Origin: Neisseriaceae bacterium
Lineage (GTDB): Bacteria > Pseudomonadota > Gammaproteobacteria > Burkholderiales > UBA11063
Reading direction: 5' to 3'
DNA: 5,683 nucleotides
Assembly: GCA_947454215.1 (NCBI GenBank)
Contig: CANGJN010000050.1
Location: 1-5,683, forward strand
Notes under the pieces: generated by a model
What the model saw: the letters and a program-made list of their open reading frames with translations, nothing else
Told to the model about the DNA's origin: nothing
Databases searched by the model: none
Shown: positions 1 to 5,478 of the stretch, piece after piece
How positions within the stretch are numbered: position 1 is the first letter of the stretch
Layout: each line of letters opens with the position of its first letter
Position numbers and translations under genes: made by a program

Positions 1-17
1 ACTCAAGTGATTACTAC

Positions 18-48
18 AATTAAATATTGTTATAACTAATATTTAATT
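18..48. repeat. AT-only inverted repeat upstream of cvpA
   Basis: Bases 18-28 (AATTAAATATT) are the exact reverse complement of 38-48, with a 9-base loop (29-37). The 11-bp stem has no G-C pair. It could be the end of an upstream transcript, since a T-rich stretch follows, or simply an AT palindrome. The symmetry is seen directly; any role is inferred. Confidence 0.4.
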
Positions 49-82
49 TCTTATAGATATGTTAATAAAATTAACTTCGATT

Positions 83-88
83 TATAAT
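83..88 (+). promoter_or_regulatory. Possible -10 box for cvpA
   Basis: A perfect TATAAT lies 45 bases before the cvpA start, with transcription expected near 95. No good -35 hexamer sits 16-18 bases upstream. TATAAT arises easily by chance in DNA this AT-rich, so the call rests mostly on position. Confidence 0.3.
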
Positions 89-132
89 AAATAACCTTTC
101 TGTTGGCTTGTAATAAATAATGTAGGAATTCT

Positions 133-639
133 ATGAATTTAATAATTAATAATTATGATATAATTTTTTTAACAATAATTTTTATATCCACAATTTTTGC
201 GTTGTTCAAAGGAGCGGTATCAGAATTATTATCATTATCTGTTTGGTTACTTGCAATTATTACAACAAAAGATTATGGTTCAATATTTAACAAGTACTTG
301 CTTAACAGTATCCCAAACACTATGATCCGAACGATTATTATTTTTATTTTATTTTTTATATTATACTCAATATTAATTACGATTTTGAAAAAGATTTTAA
401 AAAAAATAATTAAACTTATAGGGTTAGGTAGTTTAGACTTTCTTTTAGGTATTATTTTTGGTTTTATTCGAGGAGTTTTGATTTGTTCAGTTATAATATT
501 ATTTATTGAAAGTATGCACCTAGATCCTGCTAATAAATGGAAGCAATCAAAACTGAGTTTTATTTTATTACCTTCCATTAATTGGATAAATACAACAATT
601 TCTCAAAATGTTCCTGATACATCTAAAAAATTAGTTTGA
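133..639 (+). CDS. cvpA: CvpA family inner-membrane protein
   Basis: This 168-residue protein is close to the length of E. coli CvpA (about 162). CvpA is an inner-membrane protein first linked to colicin V production and later to envelope stress and bile resistance; its biochemical activity is not settled. Four hydrophobic segments are visible, at about 8-25, 32-45, 66-86 and 100-125. Family hallmarks are the KG..SE..SL..W block after the first segment (K26, G27, S30, E31, W38), the glycine-rich G-L-G-S-L-D-F-L-L-G stretch (97-106), FGFIRG (109-114), and W-x-Q-S-x-L near 136-141. The start is supported by AGGA at 124-127, five bases before the ATG. In gammaproteobacteria cvpA usually follows the SPOR gene and precedes purF. 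Here it lies upstream of folC and the SPOR gene, and no purF follows. Family assignment is secure; the cellular role is not. Confidence 0.9.
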   Translation: MNLIINNYDIIFLTIIFISTIFALFKGAVSELLSLSVWLLAIITTKDYGSIFNKYLLNSIPNTMIRTIIIFILFFILYSILITILKKILKKIIKLIGLGSLDFLLGIIFGFIRGVLICSVIILFIESMHLDPANKWKQSKLSFILLPSINWINTTISQNVPDTSKKLV

Positions 640-663
640 AAATAAATTTATTCCAATACTCTC

Positions 664-687
664 AATCTAGTTAGAGATTCAATTTTT
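664..687 (+). terminator. Weak candidate terminator after cvpA
   Basis: AATCT (664-668) pairs with AGATT (675-679) around a 6-base loop, and five T's follow at 683-687 after a three-base gap. It lies 25 bases past the cvpA stop on the right strand. The stem is short and has one G-C pair, so termination is only plausible. Confidence 0.3.
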
Positions 688-898
688 AACCTAACTACTT
701 AAATGAACCCTTATTTAGAACAAGCCACTTTTGTCTTTCATACCCCTTCCAAACTTGAATAAATCAAAAAAATACTTAGATTAAAAGTTTACTATTAAAT
801 TATGATTATTCTATCTTATCAATATCCAATCTTTCGCACTGTTTTTAATCTACGGATTATTGTAGTGGGAAAATGATCTCTAATATAGTATTAAACTT

Positions 899-923
899 TA
901 GCCATTAATTTAGGCTATTTTTT
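899..923 (+). terminator. Intrinsic terminator-like hairpin
   Basis: TAGCC (899-903) pairs with GGCTA (913-917) around a 9-base loop, directly followed by six T's (918-923). Three of five pairs are G-C, unusual for this spacer. The T-run is on the + strand only, so it would stop rightward transcription. No intact gene ends nearby; cvpA ends 260 bases earlier. It may end a long cvpA message, a small RNA, or a gene now lost. Confidence 0.4.
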
Positions 924-1023
924 ATATTGTAAATAAAATATAAATTAAATGATAGTTTCATAGGTAGATACTGTTGATTTCAAAAATCTACCACTAAATT
1001 AAAAGTTGTAAGACTTGAACTTA

Positions 1024-1345
1024 TACCATTTCCCTAATTAAGTTTACCATGTTTATACTTAATTTTTATTACAGAAAATTATTACTACTCAGCAGCATTA
1101 ACATACTGTTTTGATTATAAAAAATCAAAATTTACTAAATTGTAAAAATTTTTATAATGTAGTATTCGTCGCATTGTTTAAATTATTTACTGAATAAAAT
1201 CTATTTTCCGATTGAGATAATTGCAAACAAATCAGTTAGTTAACCACTGCTGAAGTAACAGAAAATTTGAAAATAAATTTATATTTTAAAAAATAATGCA
1301 AAAATTAACTTTATAATGTGGGGCAATTAAAATAGGGAAATGGTA
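1024..1345. mobile_element. Candidate MITE or dead IS bounded by inverted ends
   Basis: The left end reads TACCATTTCCCTA inward from 1024, and the right end reads the same inward from 1345. The 13-bp match is exact, and about 18 of the first 21 positions agree. TTA immediately flanks both ends (1021-1023 and 1346-1348), consistent with a 3-bp target duplication of the TNA type used by some IS5-family elements. The 322-bp interior has no open frame. A fragment at 1161-1215 reads I-R-R-I-V and then I-F-R-L-R-stop in one frame, faintly like the R-R-I-A-T-R-Y and W-L-R end of IS5-type transposases, but this is weak. The inverted ends are seen directly; mobility and family are inferred. A 3-bp duplication can occur by chance in this composition. 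Confidence 0.45.
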
Positions 1346-1355
1346 TTATTTATTA

Positions 1356-1370
1356 AATAGCGATGCTATT
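1356..1370. repeat. Short perfect hairpin
   Basis: AATAGC (1356-1361) and GCTATT (1365-1370) form a 6-bp stem around GAT. It lies just outside the right end of the 1024-1345 segment and 16 bases before a TATAAT (1386-1391). No T-run follows, so it is not a terminator. It could be an operator-like site for the remnant that follows, or chance. Confidence 0.3.
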
Positions 1371-1410
1371 ATATTTGTCATTATATATAATTTACGAGAA
1401 AGGAATAAAA

Positions 1411-1534
1411 ATGTTTTCTTTTAAGGGTTAAATTGAACCAACAAAAACCTTTTGTTGATGATAACATTGTCTAGAGTATTTATGAATGTTGTGAAATCAT
1501 AGAAGTTAGGTTTCATTATGCCATATTCTTAATT
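1411..1534 (+). pseudogene. Possible frameshifted remnant of a small gene
   Basis: Expression signals look intact: TATAAT at 1386-1391, a GAAAGGA ribosome binding site at 1398-1404, and ATG at 1411 with six bases between. The frame stops after six codons (M-F-S-F-K-G). Removing one base of GGG at 1425-1427 joins ATG to a frame reading V-K-L-N-Q-Q-K-P-F-V-D-D-N-I-V, one TAG (1472-1474), then S-I-Y-E-C-C-E-I-I-E-V-R-F-H-Y-A-I-F-L-I to a TAG at 1535. I do not recognise the product. An overlapping minus-strand ATG frame of 31 codons (1516 to 1421) is equally open, so the remnant could be on the other strand or not real. An 8-bp hairpin with a 3-base loop (1439-1457) lies inside. Confidence 0.25.
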
Positions 1535-1632
1535 TAGTGTCTATACATTTAACAATATATTAACAATAAATATTATTTTATTTATAAATTTAATGTAATA
1601 AAAATCAAATGCAAATTAATTGGTTTTTATAG

Positions 1633-1670
1633 CATATTGAATTATTTAAATATTTAAATAGTTTAATATG
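1633..1670 (+). repeat. 18-bp near-perfect palindrome
   Basis: Arms 1633-1650 and 1653-1670 pair along their full length around a central TA. The only two non-Watson-Crick positions (1639 with 1664, 1642 with 1661) become G·U pairs in + strand RNA, but A·C in minus-strand RNA. It is followed by TATTTTTTAA and lies just upstream of the acidic-protein promoter. It could stop rightward transcripts from the spacer, or be an AT-rich extruding palindrome. Geometry is seen; function is inferred. Confidence 0.5.
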
Positions 1671-1686
1671 TATTTTTTAATTTATA

Positions 1687-1715
1687 TTGTATAATATATA
1701 AATTTAATGTATAAT
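1687..1715 (+). promoter_or_regulatory. Sigma-70-like promoter of the acidic-protein gene
   Basis: TTGTAT (1687-1692) is followed after 17 bases by TATAAT (1710-1715). This predicts transcription from about 1722, just before the ribosome binding site at 1736-1740. A second TATAAT lies at 1690-1695. The placement supports translation from 1749, because the earlier in-frame ATG at 1707 overlaps the -10 region. Confidence 0.5.
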
Positions 1716-1748
1716 ATCGTTATTTACAAACTTTTAAGGATAATTTAT

Positions 1749-2111
1749 ATGTTTTATACTCTTGGTAATTCTATAGCTGTAGTAAAACCAAATCAACCTG
1801 TTTTAGATTGGCTGAAAACCATTTTTAGTGATATTGATTTATCATTGGATAAAATAAGGTTAGATGTTAATTCTTACCTACTACCAGAAGTTGAGGAAAT
1901 TGAAGATGGAATTAATATTATTGATGAAAAGTATGATGAAATTTTTTACCTAGAACTGTCTTCATGGACAGAAGATGAAGAATTATGGCCTAAAGATTTG
2001 TCTCTAGAAATGTTTTGGCAATGGTTTGATGTTGAAATTATTCCAACAATAATTGATATTTGTGAGCCAACTGATTCTATAAATGAGATTAATACTCCGA
2101 CTTTACACTAG
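1749..2111 (+). CDS. Small, strongly acidic protein of unknown function
   Basis: The ATG at 1749 gives 120 residues and has AAGGA at 1736-1740, eight bases upstream. An earlier in-frame ATG (1707) overlaps the promoter and has no ribosome binding site. About 27 Asp/Glu against 6 Lys/Arg make it very acidic, and it has five tryptophans. There is no signal peptide or membrane segment, so it is probably cytoplasmic. The N-terminus, G-N-S-I-A-V-V-K-P then L-D-W-L, looks like a compact fold. The C-terminal half carries S-W-T-E-D-E-E-L-W-P and E-M-F-W-Q-W-F-D-V-E. From memory, LWP...EMF..WFD.E resembles a conserved hypothetical family in gamma- and betaproteobacteria; I could not check this and know no function. 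It is monocistronic, with its own promoter and a likely terminator, and has survived in a decaying region, which argues for selection. Confidence 0.8.
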   Translation: MFYTLGNSIAVVKPNQPVLDWLKTIFSDIDLSLDKIRLDVNSYLLPEVEEIEDGINIIDEKYDEIFYLELSSWTEDEELWPKDLSLEMFWQWFDVEIIPTIIDICEPTDSINEINTPTLH

Positions 2112-2122
2112 TAAATTTTTTT
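2102..2122 (+). terminator. Candidate terminator overlapping the stop codon
   Basis: TTTAC (2102-2106) pairs with GTAAA (2111-2115) around a 4-base loop, followed directly by seven T's (2116-2122). The stem includes the TAG stop of the acidic-protein gene (2109-2111). The stem is weak, with one G-C pair, but the layout is correct. Confidence 0.35.
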
Positions 2123-2127
2123 CAAAT

Positions 2128-2236
2128 ATGAAGTGCAGATTAAATCAGTATTGGTAAATTTAATGAAAATATCCTAAACTATTTTTATATATTTTTGCTT
2201 AAAAAACATACTGTTAAATAATTGTTTGCACTTCAT
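2128..2236. repeat. Nested inverted repeat between the acidic-protein gene and folC
   Basis: ATGAAGTGCA (2128-2137) is the exact reverse complement of 2227-2236. Inside it, CAGTAT (2146-2151) is the exact reverse complement of 2208-2213. Together they could fold most of the 182-base spacer into one long imperfect stem. It ends 57 bases before folC. It could be a small inverted-repeat element, a 3' structure of the preceding message, or a folC leader element. I see no direct repeat clearly flanking it. Confidence 0.4.
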
Positions 2237-2293
2237 TTAGAACAACAACCACTTTAAGAGATATTTAATTATTTATTTTTGTAAAAACTTGTT

Positions 2294-3559
2294 ATGAATG
2301 AATTAGATTTAATAATAAAAAAACTTTCTCAAGTAGATAATTATTTAGTTCCCTATGAAAGTTGTCAAGAAATTATTAATAGTTTATCTATTAAAGTAAA
2401 TTTTCCTATTATATTAGTTGGTGGGACAAATGGAAAGGGCTCTGTTTGTAGTTATATATCCTCTATTTTAATTGCAGGAGGATATAAAGTTGGTCTTTAC
2501 ACATCCCCACACTTACTTATTTATAATGAACGTATTAAAATAAACAACGAAGACATACCCTCAAAAAAACTTTTAAATATATTAGATGAAATAATTTCTC
2601 TTAATATTAATTTAGGAATATTTAAAACCTTTACTATCGCTACCATGAAGTATTTCATAGAACAAAATATCGATATAGCGGTTATAGAGGTAGGCGTTGG
2701 CGGAGGTAAAGATATAACTAATTTATTTGAACCACTAATTAGTGTTATTACAAATGTTTCTTTAGATCATTGTGATACTTTAGGAAATAATATAGAAGAT
2801 ATCGCACAAATAAAATCGCAAATATATAGAACTAACAAAATAGCAATTTATGGTGACCTAACACCTCCCAAATCTTTAATTAATTATGCTAAAAAAATAA
2901 ATAGTAAATTAATGATTTTGAACCAAAATTTTGGCTATCAAATAAATGATAACAGCATGTCAATCTGGGTTGCAGACTCTTTTTTCCATTGCATTCCTCT
3001 TCCATATTTAAGAGGAAAGGAACAATTTGAAAATGTAACTACCGCTATAGCAGTAATAAAATATTTACCACATGATTTCCATATAGCATTGCAGAATATT
3101 AAAGAAGGTGTTATTAAAACAAGATTAAAAGGAAGGTTTCAGGTAATTCCAGGTGAATTAGAAATGATAATGGATGTTGCACATAATCCTAGTGCGGTTA
3201 ATAAATTGATTTCAAATGTCTCATCCTTAATTACTAAAAGGGAGAATATTGCAGTTTTTGGAATAGCTTTTGATAAAGATTATACTGAGATTATCAATAT
3301 TTGTAAAAATCACTTCACTCTATGGTATATCTCTAAACTAAGTACAAATAAGGGATTAGATGTTAAATTAATTTACGAATTATTAATTCTTAAAGGCTAC
3401 AGCAAAGACAAAATAATTCTTTGTGATAGTATTAAAGAAGCATTTATTCAAGCTTATGATTTCGCAAATAATTTTAAATCAAGATATCGCATCATTGGAT
3501 TTGGTTCATTTGATGTTGTAAAAAGTTGTTTAACTACTCTTAAAGAAATGAGTTATTAA
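2294..3559 (+). CDS. folC: Folylpolyglutamate synthase / dihydrofolate synthase (FolC)
   Basis: FolC adds glutamate to dihydropteroate and to reduced folates, using ATP, in the cytoplasm. The 421 residues match E. coli FolC (422) end to end. Visible motifs are P-loop GTNGKGS (44-50), TSPHL (70-74), E132 in IEVGVGG and H159 in LDHCD (metal ligands in the family), K174 (aligned with the carbamylated lysine), KGRFQ (279-283), DVAHNP (294-299) and FDKD near 326. Several usually conserved sites differ: the N-terminal dihydropteroate loop (IDLGLERV in E. coli) is absent, FEYGT is FKTFT (110-114), GGRLDATN is GGGKDITN (136-143), and REKAGI is QIKSQI (172-177). The fold and ATP site look intact, but dihydrofolate synthase activity is uncertain. 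No Shine-Dalgarno motif is evident. The stop overlaps the next start by one base, so the two are translationally coupled. accD, the usual upstream neighbour, is absent. Confidence 0.92.
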   Translation: MNELDLIIKKLSQVDNYLVPYESCQEIINSLSIKVNFPIILVGGTNGKGSVCSYISSILIAGGYKVGLYTSPHLLIYNERIKINNEDIPSKKLLNILDEIISLNINLGIFKTFTIATMKYFIEQNIDIAVIEVGVGGGKDITNLFEPLISVITNVSLDHCDTLGNNIEDIAQIKSQIYRTNKIAIYGDLTPPKSLINYAKKINSKLMILNQNFGYQINDNSMSIWVADSFFHCIPLPYLRGKEQFENVTTAIAVIKYLPHDFHIALQNIKEGVIKTRLKGRFQVIPGELEMIMDVAHNPSAVNKLISNVSSLITKRENIAVFGIAFDKDYTEIINICKNHFTLWYISKLSTNKGLDVKLIYELLILKGYSKDKIILCDSIKEAFIQAYDFANNFKSRYRIIGFGSFDVVKSCLTTLKEMSY

Positions 3560-4260
3560 TGCAAATAAATTATAATAAACAATCCTCCGCAACGCATAAG
3601 TCAGGCTCTAGATCAAGTAAACAAATAAAAACCAAATTGTTAGGGAGTATAATTTTATTTATTGTTGTCATTATGGTATCTATAAGAATCTGGACAAATA
3701 TAAATTATAACGCTCTCAATAATCAAGAAATAAAAGTTACAATAATCAATAAAAATACCCAACCTACACATCCAAAGATTATTAATAAGCAATCATCTGT
3801 TGTCAAAAATTCTAATCCCAATCCAATTGCTAATAATTCTATTCCGGAACCTACTACTAATAATACTGAAAAGATTATAAATAATACTAAAACTGAAAAT
3901 ATAGATGAACAAAAAAGTATTTCACCAGACAATAATCTTCAAAATAAAAAGTATGACACTTTTAATAGTTTAAAAATTGATCCTAAAATTATAATTGATA
4001 AAGTTAAATCAAAAAATCCATATGATATATTAAATGATATTAAACCAGTTTCCAAATACTATATTCAATTAGCGAGTAGTACTAATATAGATAAAATTAT
4101 TAACATCCAAAATAAACTTGCTAATAGCAATATAAGATCTTCTATAGTAAATGATAATTTATCAAAACAAGTTATCCATAAATTGCTCACCGGACCTTAT
4201 TATTCTATGGAACAGGCATCACATAAGTTGACTTATATTAAAAACTCATTAGAAAATTAA
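3559..4260 (+). CDS. dedD: SPOR-domain membrane protein (DedD-like)
   Basis: The 233 residues form three parts: a short basic cytoplasmic N-terminus (about 1-26), one membrane segment (about 27-45, from LLGSIILF), and a long periplasmic tail. The tail has a low-complexity Asn/Pro/Thr/Ile/Lys linker (about 50-160), then a C-terminal SPOR domain (about 166-232) opening with KYYIQLASS and carrying the LLTGPYYSMEQA stretch typical of these repeats. SPOR domains bind peptidoglycan stripped of stem peptides at the septum, and DedD promotes cell division in E. coli (length 220). The start overlaps the folC stop as TAATG. The gene sits where dedD sits in gammaproteobacteria, which supports the name more than sequence does, since the linker is not conserved. 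Its compositional drift towards Asn, Ile and Lys follows the AT-rich genome. Confidence 0.82.
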   Translation: MQINYNKQSSATHKSGSRSSKQIKTKLLGSIILFIVVIMVSIRIWTNINYNALNNQEIKVTIINKNTQPTHPKIINKQSSVVKNSNPNPIANNSIPEPTTNNTEKIINNTKTENIDEQKSISPDNNLQNKKYDTFNSLKIDPKIIIDKVKSKNPYDILNDIKPVSKYYIQLASSTNIDKIINIQNKLANSNIRSSIVNDNLSKQVIHKLLTGPYYSMEQASHKLTYIKNSLEN

Positions 4261-4363
4261 ATATTAAGATATTTCCACTCTAAGATATTGTATTATTTCC
4301 TGAGGTCTATAATTTATTCTTAATCAATTTCTATATATCCAAAAACGTTGAATTAAATTTCAG

Positions 4364-4612
4364 TCACAAAGCTGGTAATTTAGGAATAGAAATATTTTCT
4401 AGTAGTTTAAATGTTTTTTTAAGTAATGGTATAGTGTACTGTTTAAAATAACAAAAATTTAATTTAACACTAATTTGTGTTAGGTTATTACTTTTAAGAA
4501 AATCGAGGAATATCAATAGATTTCTTTGCTCTTCCTTGGAATAATCTTGTTTGAATCTATATTTTGATTTATTTTCCCCTCCACCTTAGTAATGATTATT
4601 ATACTTTATCAT
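4364..4612 (-). pseudogene. Minus-strand gene remnant with one internal stop
   Basis: Read leftwards from ATG at 4612-4610, the frame gives M-I-K-Y-N-N-H-Y, a TAA (4588-4586), then 73 uninterrupted codons to a TGA at 4366-4364, about 82 residues in all. In DNA this AT-rich a stop is expected about every ten codons, so 73 open codons is notable. The product looks protein-like: DYSKEEQRNLLIFLDFLKS suggests a charged, then amphipathic helix. The C-terminal part is basic and hydrophobic (PLLKKTFKLLENISIPKLPAL). AAAAGGA abuts the ATG, closer than usual. GGAGG occurs right after the TAA (4582-4578), but no ATG, GTG or TTG is correctly spaced after it. A TATAAT lies upstream on this strand (4635-4630). 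I do not recognise the family. A TTG at 4516 would give a shorter intact protein. Confidence 0.4.
4460..4487 (+). repeat. 11-bp hairpin with two G·U pairs
   Basis: 4460-4470 pairs with 4477-4487 around a 6-base loop; the core TAACAC/GTGTTA (4465-4470, 4477-4482) is perfect. Two positions pair as U·G only in + strand RNA. It lies 200 bases after the SPOR gene and inside the minus-strand remnant. No clean T-run follows, so a terminator is doubtful. Confidence 0.35.
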
Positions 4613-4671
4613 TCCTTTTAAAAATATAAATTATATCATTTTTTAATCAATAAAAAAAATTTGATTTATTC

Positions 4672-4702
4672 TTGACTAATTACACGGTATAAATAGTATA
4701 AT
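4672..4702 (+). promoter_or_regulatory. Sigma-70-like promoter for nadD-rsmI
   Basis: TTGACT (4672-4677, five of six to consensus) and TATAAT (4697-4702, six of six) are separated by 19 bases, slightly longer than the ideal 17. Transcription would begin near 4709 and leave a leader of about 128 bases before nadD. This is the best promoter match in the window. Confidence 0.55.
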
Positions 4703-4836
4703 AATTTTTTAGATCCTAAAATACCCAATTAATTTGCAAACCAACAGTACTTATTTTATGTGTGAGGTTATATTTTTTATTATTCAAAAGTTGATTCACA
4801 TACCTTTTAAGTATTTAACCCTTAATTAAGAAAACT

Positions 4837-5466
4837 ATGGTAAATAAAAAAATATTTTTATTTGGAGCATCATTTAATCCGATTCATATAGGACATATTG
4901 AAATTGTCAACAAAGTATCTCAACTATTTAATTCCAAAGTGGAACTCTTGCCAAACAAAAATCCTGATTATAAAATAAACACAATATCTAGTATACATAA
5001 ATTAGCACTTATTAATTTAGTTATTAAAAAATTTAATAATTTATCTATTAATTATACAGAAATAGAACATTCTAAATATATGAGCACTTATGAAACACTT
5101 ACATTGTTAAACAAAACATATCTCCATAAGAATATTTATTTTATCATTGGATTAGATTCTTTAATATCTATTGATACTTGGAACAATTGGATTGAATTAT
5201 TTAACTTATCTAATTTTATTATTTTTAATAGACAAGGAAGGTCTTTATCAGAAATAAAAAATCCATTATTATTAAGTATTATAAAAAATAAACAAAGAAA
5301 TTTAACAGCGATTCATGATCATACACAAATAATGTTTATCGAATATACTCCTATTAATATTTCATCTACAGAAATTAGACTAAAAATAAAAAATAAAGAA
5401 GATATTTCTAAATTTTTAGATCCTGATGTTGTAGATTATATATTTTCCCATAAATTATATATGTAA
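4837..5466 (+). CDS. nadD: Nicotinate-nucleotide adenylyltransferase (NadD)
   Basis: NadD joins nicotinate mononucleotide and ATP to give deamido-NAD and pyrophosphate, the penultimate step of NAD synthesis, in the cytoplasm. The 209 residues match the usual length (about 210). The nucleotidyltransferase signature is complete: FGASFNPIHIGH (9-20) with the HxGH motif at 17-20, the substrate loop near LLPNKNPDYK (37-46), FIIGLDSLISIDTWNNW (102-118), FIIFNRQG (127-134), and ISSTEIR (175-181). The ATG at 4837 places the first strand directly at the N-terminus, as expected. Its ribosome binding site is poor (TAAGAAA at 4827-4833), preceded by a 10-bp palindrome. It probably shares a message with rsmI. 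In many gammaproteobacteria nadD is followed by rsfS and rlmH; here it is not. Confidence 0.93.
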   Translation: MVNKKIFLFGASFNPIHIGHIEIVNKVSQLFNSKVELLPNKNPDYKINTISSIHKLALINLVIKKFNNLSINYTEIEHSKYMSTYETLTLLNKTYLHKNIYFIIGLDSLISIDTWNNWIELFNLSNFIIFNRQGRSLSEIKNPLLLSIIKNKQRNLTAIHDHTQIMFIEYTPINISSTEIRLKIKNKEDISKFLDPDVVDYIFSHKLYM

Positions 5467-5478
5467 AGGTATATACAC

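Larger units (their letters stand above)
640..1748. other. 1.1-kb gene-poor spacer
   Basis: I find no convincing intact gene here on either strand. All six readings are broken by frequent stops, and I saw no tRNA-like arms or rRNA. The spacer contains terminator-like hairpins (664-687, 899-923), a small GGTAGAT/ATCTACC stem (963-969 with 986-992), a segment bounded by inverted ends (1024-1345), two tight hairpins (1356-1370, 1439-1457), a possible gene remnant (1411-1534), an 18-bp palindrome (1633-1670), and the promoter of the next gene. A 15-base AT-rich direct repeat (1583-1597 and 1697-1711) is probably compositional. The likeliest reading is decayed genes plus a mobile-element scar. Confidence 0.6.
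4261..4836. other. 576-base spacer before nadD
   Basis: No intact gene is seen. The left part has a 6-bp AT hairpin over the preceding stop codon (4259-4274) and a repeated TAAGATATT (4265-4273 and 4281-4289). The middle is occupied by a minus-strand frame with one internal stop (4364-4612). The right part holds the nadD promoter (4672-4702), a leader with a stem at 4759-4802, and the palindrome CTTAATTAAG (4821-4830) just before the nadD start. No tRNA or clear terminator was found. Confidence 0.55.

Noticed and set aside
273..578. Minus-strand open frame opposite cvpA
   Set aside because: It lies wholly inside cvpA, whose family motifs are clear; it reads as low-complexity Ile/Lys and has no expression signals.
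703..873. + strand frame beginning M-N-P-Y-L-E-Q-A-T-F with two stops, and minus-strand fragments in the same interval
   Set aside because: No segment is longer than expected by chance by more than a little, several frames look equally protein-like, there is no ribosome binding site, and no family is recognised.
635..1281. Direct repeat TTTGAAAATAAATTTA at 635-650 and 1266-1281
   Set aside because: It is sixteen bases with a single G and no C; such matches are expected in this composition, and flanking bases do not continue the match.
1550..1568. TAACAATA repeated with an 11-base period, as possible iterons
   Set aside because: Only two AT-rich copies exist, with no DnaA box cluster or replication gene nearby.
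1707..1748. Fourteen-residue N-terminal extension of the acidic protein
   Set aside because: The ATG overlaps the TATAAT box and lacks a ribosome binding site, whereas 1749 has AAGGA at correct spacing.
3723..3932. Minus-strand open frame inside the SPOR protein gene
   Set aside because: It is antisense to the low-complexity linker of the SPOR protein, so openness is a by-product of Asn/Thr/Ile codons.
4761..4800. TGTGA and TCACA half-sites resembling a CRP operator
   Set aside because: The half-sites are 30 bases apart instead of the 6 required for CRP.
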